Source: Xestospongia muta (lineage: Eukaryota; Porifera; Demospongiae; Haplosclerida; Petrosiidae). Taken from it: 64,000 nucleotides of DNA. Within the stretch, counting starts at the first letter, position 1. Each line of letters opens with the position of its first letter. The notes beneath the pieces were generated by a model, which was not told where the DNA came from, did not search any database, and was given only the letters and a program-made list of their open reading frames with translations. The stretch is taken from positions 5,750,501-5,814,500 of the forward strand of contig OY848926.1 of assembly GCA_963693285.1 (NCBI GenBank). The letters are read 5' to 3'. This document shows, one piece after another, positions 14,565 through 26,874 of the stretch. Both the position numbers and the translations under genes were made by a program.

Positions 14565-16840
14565 TTAGCACATAGTGATAGTGTATACTGTGATATGTTG
14601 TGTGATCATCCAGTCTCTCTTTATCCATCTGCTTTATCTTTTCTGTTTATATTTTAAATGCTATGTATTTTCGTTACATAATATGTTGATCTTGGTTATA
14701 ATTTATTTAGTTTACAACATTCTTTGAAAATTTTACACTTATTACAACAATTGTATATGTACCATGTAGTATGTATTGTATGTTAAATTACATATATATG
14801 TACATGTATGTATGATATGTAAGTTATGAAGGGAAATAATTCATTCCATGTGAAACAACTATATATAGAAGAGTACTAGGTATTATGATAGCTACATACA
14901 AATCACCAATCTTTGATGATATCTCTACTCCTGTTTATAAGCGGTACTTCTAGAATCTAGCAGAAATTAATGAAGTATTTTGTATGTAGTGAAACTGTAC
15001 ATGTATCATTAACTGTCTTGACATCAGTGTGCCATTGATGAAGGTGTTCCACCTATGCTGCAATTTCATTGGTCCATTGACACGTGCTTATTTGGACTCT
15101 GACTATGAATATCATTATCTCACTCAAGAAGGCTGTGGCATTAAAAACGGAGATTGGTGTACTGTTGTTCACTGACTTTGTAGTGCATTTGTCGTCCGTC
15201 TTCACTGTAAGACTACTACTTCTCTGTTGAAATAGGGGTATTAGGGTCTAATCGACGTAGTCCTACCTTTAGTTGGATCGAATTCATTCGTTTTAGTGCT
15301 GTTTGACGAAGCAACACTGAACTGTTCAATAAACTGCAATTCTGTTGGGTGTGCATCTTAAAGAGGAGAGCTCATTTGATTACTTTTATAGTGAGTTTTA
15401 TTTGTTCTCTGTTACTCTAAGTGTCTTTTAAACCTAACTATTTCACTAATGTATCTTTAAAAGCTTGATCCTCTCATTAAAAGAAATCCTCAATATGATC
15501 TTTTCTTTACATCTGTCTGGTAATACAAAGGGATATGATTTTATTGAATACAATTGTGTCAATGATCACAATCTCTTTTCTCACATTTTATATTTACAGT
15601 CATTCTCTTAATAGACAGTTTAAAAGGTTATTTTTAATTCTTTTAGAAGAGGAAATGAACAAGTGCTAAGCTTGTTCAATAACTCGTTATAATTTAGTTT
15701 CTTTAACACACACAAACTTGGTGACCTTTCTAACTGTGTATACATCTCGACAGTTAGTCGTGGTCTTAAAAACAAGATCATCTCTGTGTCTGTCTTTGAT
15801 TACCTACTATTAGTATTAAAGTTCATCTTTGTGTGTGTGTGTGTGTACATTAAAAGAATCACATTTACAAAAGAAATGTGATTAACTATTAATAAGTTAT
15901 ATTTACTGAAGCTTGGGTTTACAGTAGGAGACGACTCTATTTTATTTTATATAACAAGAACACTGTCTCATAGCTGTTTAAAATAAGTAACACTTTGTGT
16001 GTATATTATGTCTTTAGTTTTTCATTTAACCCTTCATTTTAGTGACCTCTCTCCCTTGGACCTCCTCTGATTATATACACGTCAGTATTTCATATATGAT
16101 TTAATATCATATAAACATGGAAACATTTATATGATTTAAAATTGTTTAAACTATTGTAGTGTTGTTTGTGCATAGCTGGCAATAGTTTACTTCCCCAGTT
16201 AACACATAGGCTTGTGTCACATGAACTCATGAATATAATTATGATCATTAAAATAATGAATCTTGTGTGATAAAAGGGTTAGTGATGGTTCTTTAACAGA
16301 CCTCTTTGATTTTGAATGCTTCCATACTTACAACAATGCTTTGTTACTAAAATTCAACTTCATTGTTTTCTAAATATGATATTGTTAGCATTACTCTTAA
16401 TGGAAGTTCTATTGTTTGAGCACATTCTCATGTTAACATAACAATATTTAAGAATAATCAATTTTATTGGTTGTTTTATTAGTCTATTTTGAAGGTACCC
16501 GTATTTATTTAATAATAAATATTTTAATTGTACTGGTATAGTGATCTCATTGTACTGTTTCTTTAGTGTGTAGTACACAGTACAAAGGCCCTATGTTATT
16601 GATGCCATTTTAAGTATATAATAACTTAATAGTATGTATCATGAAATTACAACATTACTACGATTGATATTATAGTTTGCTAATTACATTACTACTCTAG
16701 TTAGTAGTTAATTATATTTTAATTAAAAATTTATTTTAGAAATGCCTCTCGAGTGGGCTGGCACAGTGTTTATTAAAACATGTCATCTATTTATTTATTT
16801 TAGTGTATTGTTGTTTTTATATAGGTCAATTGATTTAAAG
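14565..16840. other. Intergenic region without a supported gene
   Basis: AT-rich sequence follows the WIPI3 stop. I find no coding exon with convincing composition, no tRNA and no mobile element. A short (GT)n lies at about 15834-15846. The distal part must contain the promoter and 5' leader of the next gene; a TTTTAG acceptor-like site at 16735-16740 and another at 16820-16824 suggest upstream noncoding exons. Confidence 0.6.
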
Positions 16841-19800
16841 ATGCACAGAGTTCGTTCATCTCCTCGTAAAGGAGGAAGACAATCAAAAGTAACATCCAGT
16901 ACATCTCCTCAAAATGAAGTGGAAGGAGATACATATAAAGTACCTGTTAAGAAGAGAAAATCACGTGGAAAAAAGAAGACGGAAGACGAGAATAGGAGCA
17001 TGTCAGAGACTGTAACTAACGATTTAAGTGACAGTCGTTCTACTAGTGCCTCGCTGTTAGAGAATACAATTGAAGATAGCTTTTCTCCATTGTCATCGAC
17101 CAAGAGCTTGACAAATCAATCGGATGAAGTGAGAAAGAAATTTGATGACAGTGCTACAGAAAAGCTATTCAATAATACCAGCTCTTTAGCAGATACTCCA
17201 TCAAATGATGATTTATATCAACCTGTCGGACAGAAGTTATTGGAGCAGTTGGATAGAGGAAAGATAAGAAAAAAAGGGAACAGTATTGGGTTTGGTAGAG
17301 GAGCTAAGAAGGTGCCAACTCCATTGAAGATATGTAGTAATTGTGGTACACAAGCTCCAGTCAGTAGAGCCAAGAAATGTCACACTTGTGGACAATTTTT
17401 CTCCAGTGTTGTTGCACAGAGGTTTCGAATGCAACCTTGTCCCAAATGTAAATGTACTCCTAAAACTAGTAAATTGACTCACTGTGAAAATTGTCAGTTT
17501 CCTTTTGATGTCGAGAGAACAGACAGATCAGTGGATCATGGACCACCTTGTTTTGAAAAAAATTCATCATTGACGTCTGAAACATTAGTGACCACTCCCG
17601 TAAACACTGTGGTAAATCTAGAAGAAAGCAAGGAGACGGAGGAGGTACCATCATCAATGCCAGCTGTTGGGTATGGTTCTCTAAACTCAAAAGAGCATAA
17701 TTCATCTGTCTCTTTTCATCGAAGTTTATCTAGTCCAGCTACGGCTCCACCTAGAGATAATGAGGAAATGACTCCAGTTCACAGTTCAGCTACAGATGAC
17801 ATAAATGTCCCAACAAAACAAGGGACATCTACAGAATTAGAATTAAAGAAACTTTTAAAACGTAAATTGCTCGGCTCAGATGAGACTGCGTCTTCAAAAA
17901 GAGCTCACTTTGACGAACAAAATGGTACATCTGAAGACAATACTACATCTGTTACTCAACAACAACAGCAACAGCAGCTTACATATAGTTTACTGCCTCA
18001 ACCACCTATCGATAATGTGTCCTCTCCTTTGTTGGAATATGCACAGAAAATATCTGCTCGTATTATGATACCACCTGAAATATCACCTCAGAGTGGACGT
18101 AAAGCTGTACCTAAGCAAACTAAACGAGGCAAAAATGTTCCCAAAGGAGCTAAAGGAAAATCTAAAAAATCAGAGGTTATACCTAACAAAGATTCATCTA
18201 CTACATCAGCACTAGGTCATTCAGAGAGGCCAACCACGCCTCCTTCTCTTGCAAATAGCCCTTTGAAATCTTTTGATAAAAGGCCTGACACACCTCCTTC
18301 TCTTTCATCTGAAGTGTCCTTACCTCCACTTCAACCTCATCACAAACTTATATCTTATGAAACATCGTCATCCAGACACTCAGCTCCGCCCTTTTATGCA
18401 TCTACAGCTGCTAGCAACACTCTTGGCTATCCCATTGACACACGGGCATCATCTGCTACCCCAGAACCACCTCCTCTTGCCATAGTGCCACCTTTGGTTG
18501 CCACGACTACCAAACCCCACGATCCCACTATTAATTCTATTCGCTCAATTGATCGTTCTCGTGGTACTCTCTTCTGTGGAGGATATTCGGCTTCTTATAC
18601 CCCGCCCATTTATGCCCAGTCCAGTATTCCACCACCTCCTCCACTTATAACACCAATGACATCATCTCCTCTTGTTGTGTCTCATCAAAATCTACTCGGA
18701 AGTAACATGTTCTTGCCACATAGACCACACCTACCTCACCATCTGCCCTCATTCACAAATCCTTCTTCTATTCCTCCACTCATACCAGTGACACACTGGA
18801 CTGATAACGATCAGCAAACACATGACTATCCTTCACAGTCTGTTACCCATAGACCGGTGATAGTAGATCCAGTTAAACTAAGGAACGAAAAGTCTGAGGA
18901 GGGCAATAAATCCACTTGTTCAAAATCAAACACAATGGCACCAATCAATGAATTATATCATGTTGTTAAAGATAGTGAGTTTAAGAAAGGAGAAGATGAA
19001 GATCAAACAAGAATAGCACCAGATCATGAAGAGACTACTATGGATACTGAAGAAGAAGAAGAGAAGACAATGTCTAATACTGAAGAAGATACTGAAGAAG
19101 ACACTCAAGAAGATGAACAAACTGTACCAAATACTGAAGAAGATATACCACCTATGGTGAATACTGAAGATGAGCCAGTTTTGACGAATACTGAAGAAGA
19201 AGATGAAAGTGCTGTCATCAATTCTGAGAAAACAGAAGGAGAGGAGACAAGTGAATTAAGTGAAGGGAAAATCTCTTCAAAACATTCTAAACGAAAACAG
19301 AAACTAGAATTGGTAGCACTTTCAAAATCTCTTTCAACTGAAGAAGGAACTATAGAAGATAGCCATGCTGTGCTTAAAAAGAAGAAGAAAAAGAAAAAAA
19401 AAGAAAGAGAAAAGGAGAGAGAGAAAGGACATCGTAACAAACATGATAAACATTCAGATAACAGCAAAATTAAAAAGAAAAAGAAGTCAAAGAGAAAAGA
19501 GAAAGAATTGGAGAGTACTTCTCAAACTGAAGATGAAGATTTATTACAAGAAAACAAAAAGGAAAAGAAATCTTTTCGTGATAATGGTAAGTATTGATTA
19601 TGTTACACTTAACATAATACTTCATTGACTTGTAAAAATGTGAACTAGTTGCCAAAAATGTTAGGAACAAATGTTGTAACACAATAAAATGTAAACTTTG
19701 AAATTAGAGCAAATTTTGAATTAATAATATTTATTTTTTATTTAATAGAAGGAGAAGGCCACCATCAAAAGAATATACTCTACAGTATAAAAATGAAAGG

Positions 19801-22286
19801 TATTATTATTATTTTGTAAAAGATTACACTACATTACTCATATTTTGTCATGAAAAGTTTACGCACAATTTTATCCCATAATGAAACCCCACCCCTAAAC
19901 CTTCCTAAATGATAGATGTAGGTACTGAATACACTAAAGTATCATACCTTGTAGTGTTAGACAGTATAACATATGCTATATTACTCCATTTATCTACTAG
20001 AAACAATACACAAAATATATTGTTATACTGTATCTTACTTTTTTTAATTGTCGTCCTGTTGTTATAGATCTCACTGTTCATCAACTGGACTGGGGAGAAT
20101 ATCGGATGACCCTTCTTATTCCTATATCAAGTCACACTCGGGCCACACCCACAGAAACTACTGCCCCAAGTAAGACTGAATTCATTCACAGTCTTAACTC
20201 TAATATATCATTGCCATAGTTACACCAATCAGTTCCACTCAAGGGAGTGTAGAGAGAGATGTAACCACACCAGCTCCAGGAGAGACGAGAATATTAAGAA
20301 GTAGTCGTAAAAGGATCTATGAGGATTCTGCTGACATAGAAGAACACAATGAAGATGTAAGAGAGGTGAAACCTAAAAAAAGAAAGAAAACAAAAGGAAA
20401 AATCAAGTTATCAGACGTGGTTAATGAACTTGAGAAAGAAGATCAGGTAGTAACTGACGATTTTGATAGCAGCCAAAAAAGTCAAGAGAACAATACTAGT
20501 ATTGAAGGTATCAGACATTTGTTTTAATATGAGATGAATACGCTATCAATGAAATAATGTTGTTTTCATTTTTGTAGAAGGAGAAGATGATCCTGGAAAT
20601 TTACCTCCATCTTTTTCTATATATGAGTTACGTAACAAACTGTTCAGTGGTTATCCCCCACGTACTGTACATGCTTTTACTTACAAGTTCAAAGTGAAGA
20701 CACATCGTCCTCCACTTCACTGGGTAAGTAGAATATATAACATTGTCTATACACTGTTGCTTAAATATTCATTGAAAATCTCCACGGTAACACTTTATTA
20801 ATGATCCTTGACAGATTCATGTTTTGAAACGTGTGGGAGGTTTACCAGACACCTGTCATATGTGTCGTCTACTTGATGCTGAGTCTGTTAAATATTTGTG
20901 TGAATCACATGACATTGAAGTGCCTCCCACATTGGACCAGCTGGTCAATAATACCATCAGTACTAAAGGGCGCAAAGGTTACTATTACATTAGTACAGTT
21001 ATATTACTGTAGTTTTATTAATTTTGATATTTATTATAATTAATGTATATCCTGTTTGCTTTATTTATAGTTGTTGATTTGAGTCAGGAAGATCCTTTGT
21101 CATTTGTTTCTAATCCTGACATCCTTCATCATAAAGTACCACAGTGTTACTTTGTGGAATCACAGTCTAAAAAGAAGGCAACACGGAAACAGTGAGTTGT
21201 TGTATGACTGTATTTTATGTTGTTTCCTCCTCCTCCTCCTCCTCTCTCTCTCTCTCTCTCTCTCTCAGAACTTATCACAAGTTTCTCTCTCACCAAGAAA
21301 GTACACAAAAAGATTCTTCAACTCATGTTTCAGAAGACAATGAAGAAAGAACAGAACAACAAGAAGAGATGAAAATTGATACAGAGAAGAAATCTACCCG
21401 TACAAAAAAGAAACCACCTCCCCTTTTATCTGTGAGATCTAGATCAGTATCACCAGACAACTCAGCACACAAGTAAGTAAAAACATATCATATTGATATT
21501 ATCCAAGACAATTAATTACTTTCTCTTACTTCTTCCATTAAGGCAACTCATTGGAGGAGGTAGAAAGAAACCATGTCCAAATTGTGGTATTATGGTTTTA
21601 TGTAAAGCCAAAAAATGTAGAAATTGTGGCAAATTGTTTGGTGTGTTCACATTTGGTCGTCGTGTTTGTATTGTATGTGGACATATCAATTTGGCAAGAA
21701 TGTCCTCTTGTTTTAAATGTAACCAACCACTGGATAAAGCACCTACTGCCTTGCCCAAGGACGTCACTGGTGAGTCAATTATTACATCATGATGATGTCA
21801 TTATAAAATGTTGTCATTATGATGTCATAGTAAATTTCAAATACGTGTTGATTCAATGTATCTCTCTAATAGATCTAAAAGATCAAATAGAGGGTACTGA
21901 ATTACGTTCTGCTAAATTTGATTTCAAATTTGGCGTCAAAAAGCGTCGTCGTGTTCATATTGCTGTCTCCTCGACAACCTCACCTCCTAGACATACTGTA
22001 AACCTTCATGGAACTACAGCCGAGGGAGATAGCCCTGAGTATACATTTAACGAAACACCAGAAGAGTTTCAACATGAAAAGAAAAAGAAAAGTGATAAAG
22101 AACGACATCTTGGTATGTAACAATGTCATGATGCATATTATGTTGTCATGACAACAATTAGGTTATCATTATGGTAAGATTCCATGGAATGATGCTGATC
22201 TGGCTCTACTTATTACTTCTAATGGAACACCCAAATTTTGTCTACAAGTAATGATACCTCAATATGCTCTTGACACTGTAGTACTA

Positions 22287-22322
<36 letters not shown>

Positions 22323-24110
22323 TCAGGAACTATGTGTTAAAGTGATACGCTTTCATAGCAAATCAGATGTGTTTGAAATGGTTAAAAATCTTGATTTGCC
22401 TCTAGAACAAGGAGACACTTGTCTTTTAAAGAAACTTCAAGCTCTCGGTCTCCATCCAAACAGGTAAAGAAATATAGTTTGTGTAAGTCACTAGACACAT
22501 TTCTTTAGGTCTCCTATTTGTAAGCTTATCTCTTCTGAAGATCTTTTTGCTTTGATGGATGCCTTGGAGGAACCAGTACCAGAGGAAGTCCATCAACATT
22601 TGGAGACTGTTAGTGTCCACAGTACTCCATTGGTATGTGCTGTGAGGACACTTCATAATGTAAACTTGTCTATAAAGATACCAATGTTATATTATACTGT
22701 ATACTAACCCCTAAAAAAAGAGAAAAACCCTTTAATTATGAGTAGTTTAGTTAGGTCTTCAAATAATTGAACCTTTATTTAACATAAATTTATTTCTAGT
22801 AATATTATTGTTTACAGATTTTTTTCTTTTTCTTTTAGAGTCCTTCATCTCCTAAAACTACTGGAGAAGCTGTATCCTCACAATTATTACCATCATCTCT
22901 TCCCACGACATCTTTTAGTGGAGTTTCTCTTGTGAGTAGCTTCATCGGAGAAGATAAAGAGAATGGTAAGAAGGACACCACACCACATGACATGAGTTAT
23001 AGTACGGTGATGTTATTGATTTCAATTCTTTTATCTTCATAGTAATCTGGTATTGTTTTATTGTAATAGGATTTGAATCAACACTACATGAAGTCAGTTG
23101 TAGCGATGGTCAGTCACTATCAATGTTAAGGTCTTGGAATGGAGACCATTTCTTGTGCCTCTTAGAGGTATGGAGACGATACTTTCCTGAGGTACTTGAC
23201 ATACATTAGATTTATCTTGTTAATAATGTGAATACTCTTTAGGTCAATCGTAGTCATCTTTCTACTGTTATCAAGAAACTTCTCATAGAGACTCAGATTC
23301 CAACAAGTCAACAAACTAATCTCCTTAGAGCAGCTGGTGTTATCTCAATGAGAGGTGCCCCTGGCCGTTTGATAAGACTACGTGACGTACAACGATTAAT
23401 GGATGATTTTGGAATACCACTGCATATTGGTAGCGACAACAGTGATCCACAATATAAGGTGGTTATTCTCTCAATTAAAAAAGCATCTAACTAACTAACT
23501 TGTTTCTCAGACTATAGAGAGATCGCACACGTCTCCACAGCAACTCACCTTATACCACAATCGGACATTTTATCCTGCTTTTACTAGCAGTGCTAATTCT
23601 CCAGGAATAATTCCAGAAGATGAAGCTAGTCAAGGTAGTTGATATCATGTCGGTGCATCCTCCCAGATAACAGAATTGTGTTGTGTTTATTTAGTGTCAG
23701 AGTTAGCTAGCAGTATGCAGACCCTACTTGATCTTATTAAACCATCAGATATGGAGACACTTCTTGACAAATCTCAACAGGGATATGAAAATCAAATCAA
23801 AGAAACAGAAGAGGAAATTCATAGTAAATTGCATATTATTGTGTTAGCTATTTACACCTCTCTCTCTCTCTCTCTCTTTCTTTCTCTCTCTCTCTCCTCA
23901 GCTCTTTCGCTGGAACTTAACTTATTACAAAAAGCCCTCCTTGGTGGTCGTGATCTATGTCAAACCCTCACTGATGAAATCAGTTTCCTCACAGTATCAA
24001 ACCACACCCATATGGCTGAAATTGTTCGTCTTAGTCGAGTTATGTCTCAATCACTTCATGAGTTAGATTCACTTGTTGATAACACTCAGCTACTTCCCCT
24101 ATTGTCATAG
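16841..24110 (+). CDS. Large unrecognised protein with two UPF0547-like zinc-knuckle regions
   Basis: I do not recognise an orthologue. The first coding exon (16841 to about 19588, some 915 codons) has a basic Ser-rich start (MHRVRSSPRKGGRQ), then a zinc region with four CxxC knuckles (ICSNCGTQ, KCHTCGQFF, PCPKCKC, HCENCQF at 17330-17510). It continues with a long Pro/Ser-rich part, an acidic NTEED-type repeat and a Lys-rich run (19370-19500). About fifteen further exons include another C-x-x-C-type part (TCHMCRLLDAESVKYL), a second zinc region (PCPNCGIMV, KCRNCGKLFG, CIVCGH, SCFKCNQPLD at 21570-21740), GAPGRLIRLRDVQRLMDD, and a C-terminal coiled coil ending at the TAG. The knuckles resemble C16orf87/UPF0547. 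Composition suggests a nuclear scaffold, by inference. MHRV was preferred to the upstream in-frame Met at 16742 because ttttatatag precedes it like an acceptor and the intervening residues look intronic. Confidence 0.7.
21223..21268 (+). repeat. (CCT)n/(CT)n tract at a 3' splice site
   Basis: CCT repeats followed by CT repeats end directly in the acceptor cag before the exon TYHKFLSHQES of the zinc-knuckle gene. The microsatellite itself forms the polypyrimidine tract. Confidence 0.9.
22285..22323 (+). repeat. (CT)n(CA)n tract at a 3' splice site
   Basis: CT then CA dinucleotides lie immediately before the acceptor atcag of the exon starting ELCVKVIRFHSK. Confidence 0.9.
23856..23900 (+). 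repeat. (CT)n tract at the last acceptor of the zinc-knuckle gene
   Basis: Interrupted CT repeats end in tctcctcag immediately before the final exon (ALSLELNLLQK). Confidence 0.9.
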
Positions 24111-24858
24111 TTTCACCCACTTCTCTTTTGTATTATAATCTTGGTAGCGATAGTCACTTTATGAAAGGTCTATTCTGTTGCCACTCACTTTATCTCTTTC
24201 TTTCTCTTTCTCTCTCATACTCACTCTCTCTTGTTATGCATACAAATATTTGTACATAACAGAGTAAGTTGAGTTTATTTTATGAGTGTTTAGTACTTAT
24301 TGTATGCTCTCAATAGTTTTATTATCTTAGTTTGTTTTTCATGCACTCGAACTATTATTGCCACAAGTTCTATAGACACTTATTGTTCTATTAAAGTCAT
24401 CATGTAGTTGTAGTTTATACACAGGTTACTGCATTTTTATTAATACTTAGACAATTATTATTGTAATTTCACTTTCTTTGTGAATAGTATACATAATATA
24501 TTATATATACGTATTAATATAAATTTTATAGTTTATTATATAGTATAAAGATGCCATATAACGTTGCATAGTTGCGGGTAGTGTAGGGGTTTCATAAAAT
24601 AACATTGGCTAATGTGTATACTCTCCGCTTTTATGGCCTCTGTATGGTAGCAGCTCCAGAGGAAGGTATGTTTATAACTTACGACCAGTTAAGTTATGAT
24701 TTGATAGTCGAATATAATAGATTTATTTTATTACAAGCTGTGTAGATAATGTACGACTTTGTTTTAATTGAATAATGTTATTAGTTCAACTGTTAAAATC
24801 AGTTGACTAGCTAGCTAACCCGTTTATGTTGTAAGTTCTCTTTGAGTAGTTTGACAAC
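24111..24858. other. 3' UTR / intergenic / RTK1 5' leader
   Basis: CT-rich sequence near 24190-24230 and AT-rich sequence follow the zinc-gene stop. A likely noncoding exon of RTK1 ends at about 24663 (agaggaag|gtatg) with an acceptor at about 24849 (tttgagtag) before its ATG. No signal peptide or ectodomain exon was found here. Confidence 0.5.
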
Positions 24859-26416
24859 ATGGAGGAGAGTGGATCTGGAAATATTTCATCCTCTGGAAGT
24901 AGTCCAACCTCTAGAAGTACTCCAACCCCTGTAAGTTATGTTCATATCTTATTAAAAGCATGTGAAGATTATTTTAAGTCAAAAAAATTTAAAATGTTAT
25001 TACTATCACTATAAGATTACAAACCTCCTCATGTTATAAATATAGCATTCTTTTTAATGTAGCCTCTCTCTTTGCCTGCTATTATCGGTATTGGAGTTGG
25101 AGGTGTGGTCTTGATATGCATAGTTCTGTTGGTCTGTGTTTGTTGTGTGTTAGTGTGCATCAAACACAATAGAAAAAGAAAAAGAATGATTTTGCTCCAA
25201 AATATGCCAAAATTCAGAGTATTAGATGTTCCTAACCCAGGTTATAATGGTAAAAATAAATGAATGGACAAATGAATGGATGGATAGGTAGATGAATGGA
25301 CAAATGGATGGATGGATGGATGAATGGATAAATGGATGAATGGATGGATAGGCAGAGAGGATTAATCAAAAATGTTCTCATTCTCTTTCTTCAGGAGATA
25401 ATGGAGTTGCTGTTGTTGGACATACTGAGCCGTTGGTAGATGTAGTAGCTGAAGAAACTATACCATTAACTGAGTCAACTCATCCACAACCTATTTCTAC
25501 TCCTCCATATGATAATAGAGTATGGAATCAATGAATGACTATGTTGACTCTATCTCTTTCTCATTCTAGAGAGTTATATTATCTGTTGAGTATTCATATA
25601 TTCTTCCTGATCAAATTAGAAGTGGCAATGCACATTTAGATGACGAGCGTCCAAGAGTAAGCATTATTTAATAATTACCTGATTACCATAGTAAAAAGTC
25701 AACAACTGTATCATTATTACTTGTTATGATCTCTGAACTTAAAGGATATCACAAATAAATCCACCTGTCAAATATTGTTTAATAACATTGGTTTATTACC
25801 AAGATATATTATTATAAATGTAGTAAGTTTATTGATGCCTAACGAAGTGTCTCTTTGTGAATAAGCATGCGAGAATGATATCAAAACTTTCATTGCACAA
25901 CTCAACACAATTAGCTGTTTAATCCTAACACTAAGTAATACTACATTGACATGTTGACAGTTTGTATAGTAGTACAGAACAGTTTGTATAGTAAGAACAT
26001 TTACTATACTAATACAATAGATTAGAGACAGCGTATATGTGTGTGTTTATAAATTTTTGGCATTGTTTTTGTATGCATGGACACATTGAAACCAAACTGA
26101 TTGCACATCGTAAATTTGATTGGCATCAAGACTTCACTGATGTCACAATTTATTAATATTCATTGTTTAATAATTATAATAATTATATTATCTTTTATTA
26201 TATTTAGGACTATTCTTATGCTAGTGCTACAGAGATTGTTCCTGAGAATAGGAGATCCAAATCAGATATAGCAACATCGGTACGTTTTCTCCCGGGAATA
26301 CTGTATTTGTTAACAAAATTTTATTTACATTATATTGAATGTGACTTTTATTTTATAGCCACTGCGAATTCCTTCACCTTATAGTGAACCTGTAGCCAAG
26401 GTAACAGTGACCATAG

Positions 26417-26463
<47 letters not shown>

Positions 26464-26805
26464 TTTTATTTCCTCAGTATGGTAGTACATCAAGTTCACC
26501 TCCTCCTTTAAATGACACTTCGTCAGCATCTTCTATCCATTCACCAAAAAGTACCACAGTAAGTCTAATCCCAATATACCACATGGAAGTATTAGGTATC
26601 TCTTGTTATACTTTAATTCTAATTTAAATTAATTATCTATTTTATTGTCATTGTTGTTAATACTTGTTGTTCTCTTAGTCTCCTTCAGCTATGAGTACAT
26701 ATATGACTCCAGCTACTGATGAACAAACACTTTATGCACAAATTGAGTCACTTTCAGTACTACCAATTAACAGAGATGAAATTAGGTTAATACAGATCAT
26801 TTCTA

Positions 26806-26874
<69 letters not shown>

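Noticed and set aside
16742..16840. Upstream Met (MPLEWAGTVFIK) as start of the zinc-knuckle gene
   Set aside because: The 33 residues before MHRV read like AT-rich intron with an acceptor-like tatatag; kept only as an alternative.
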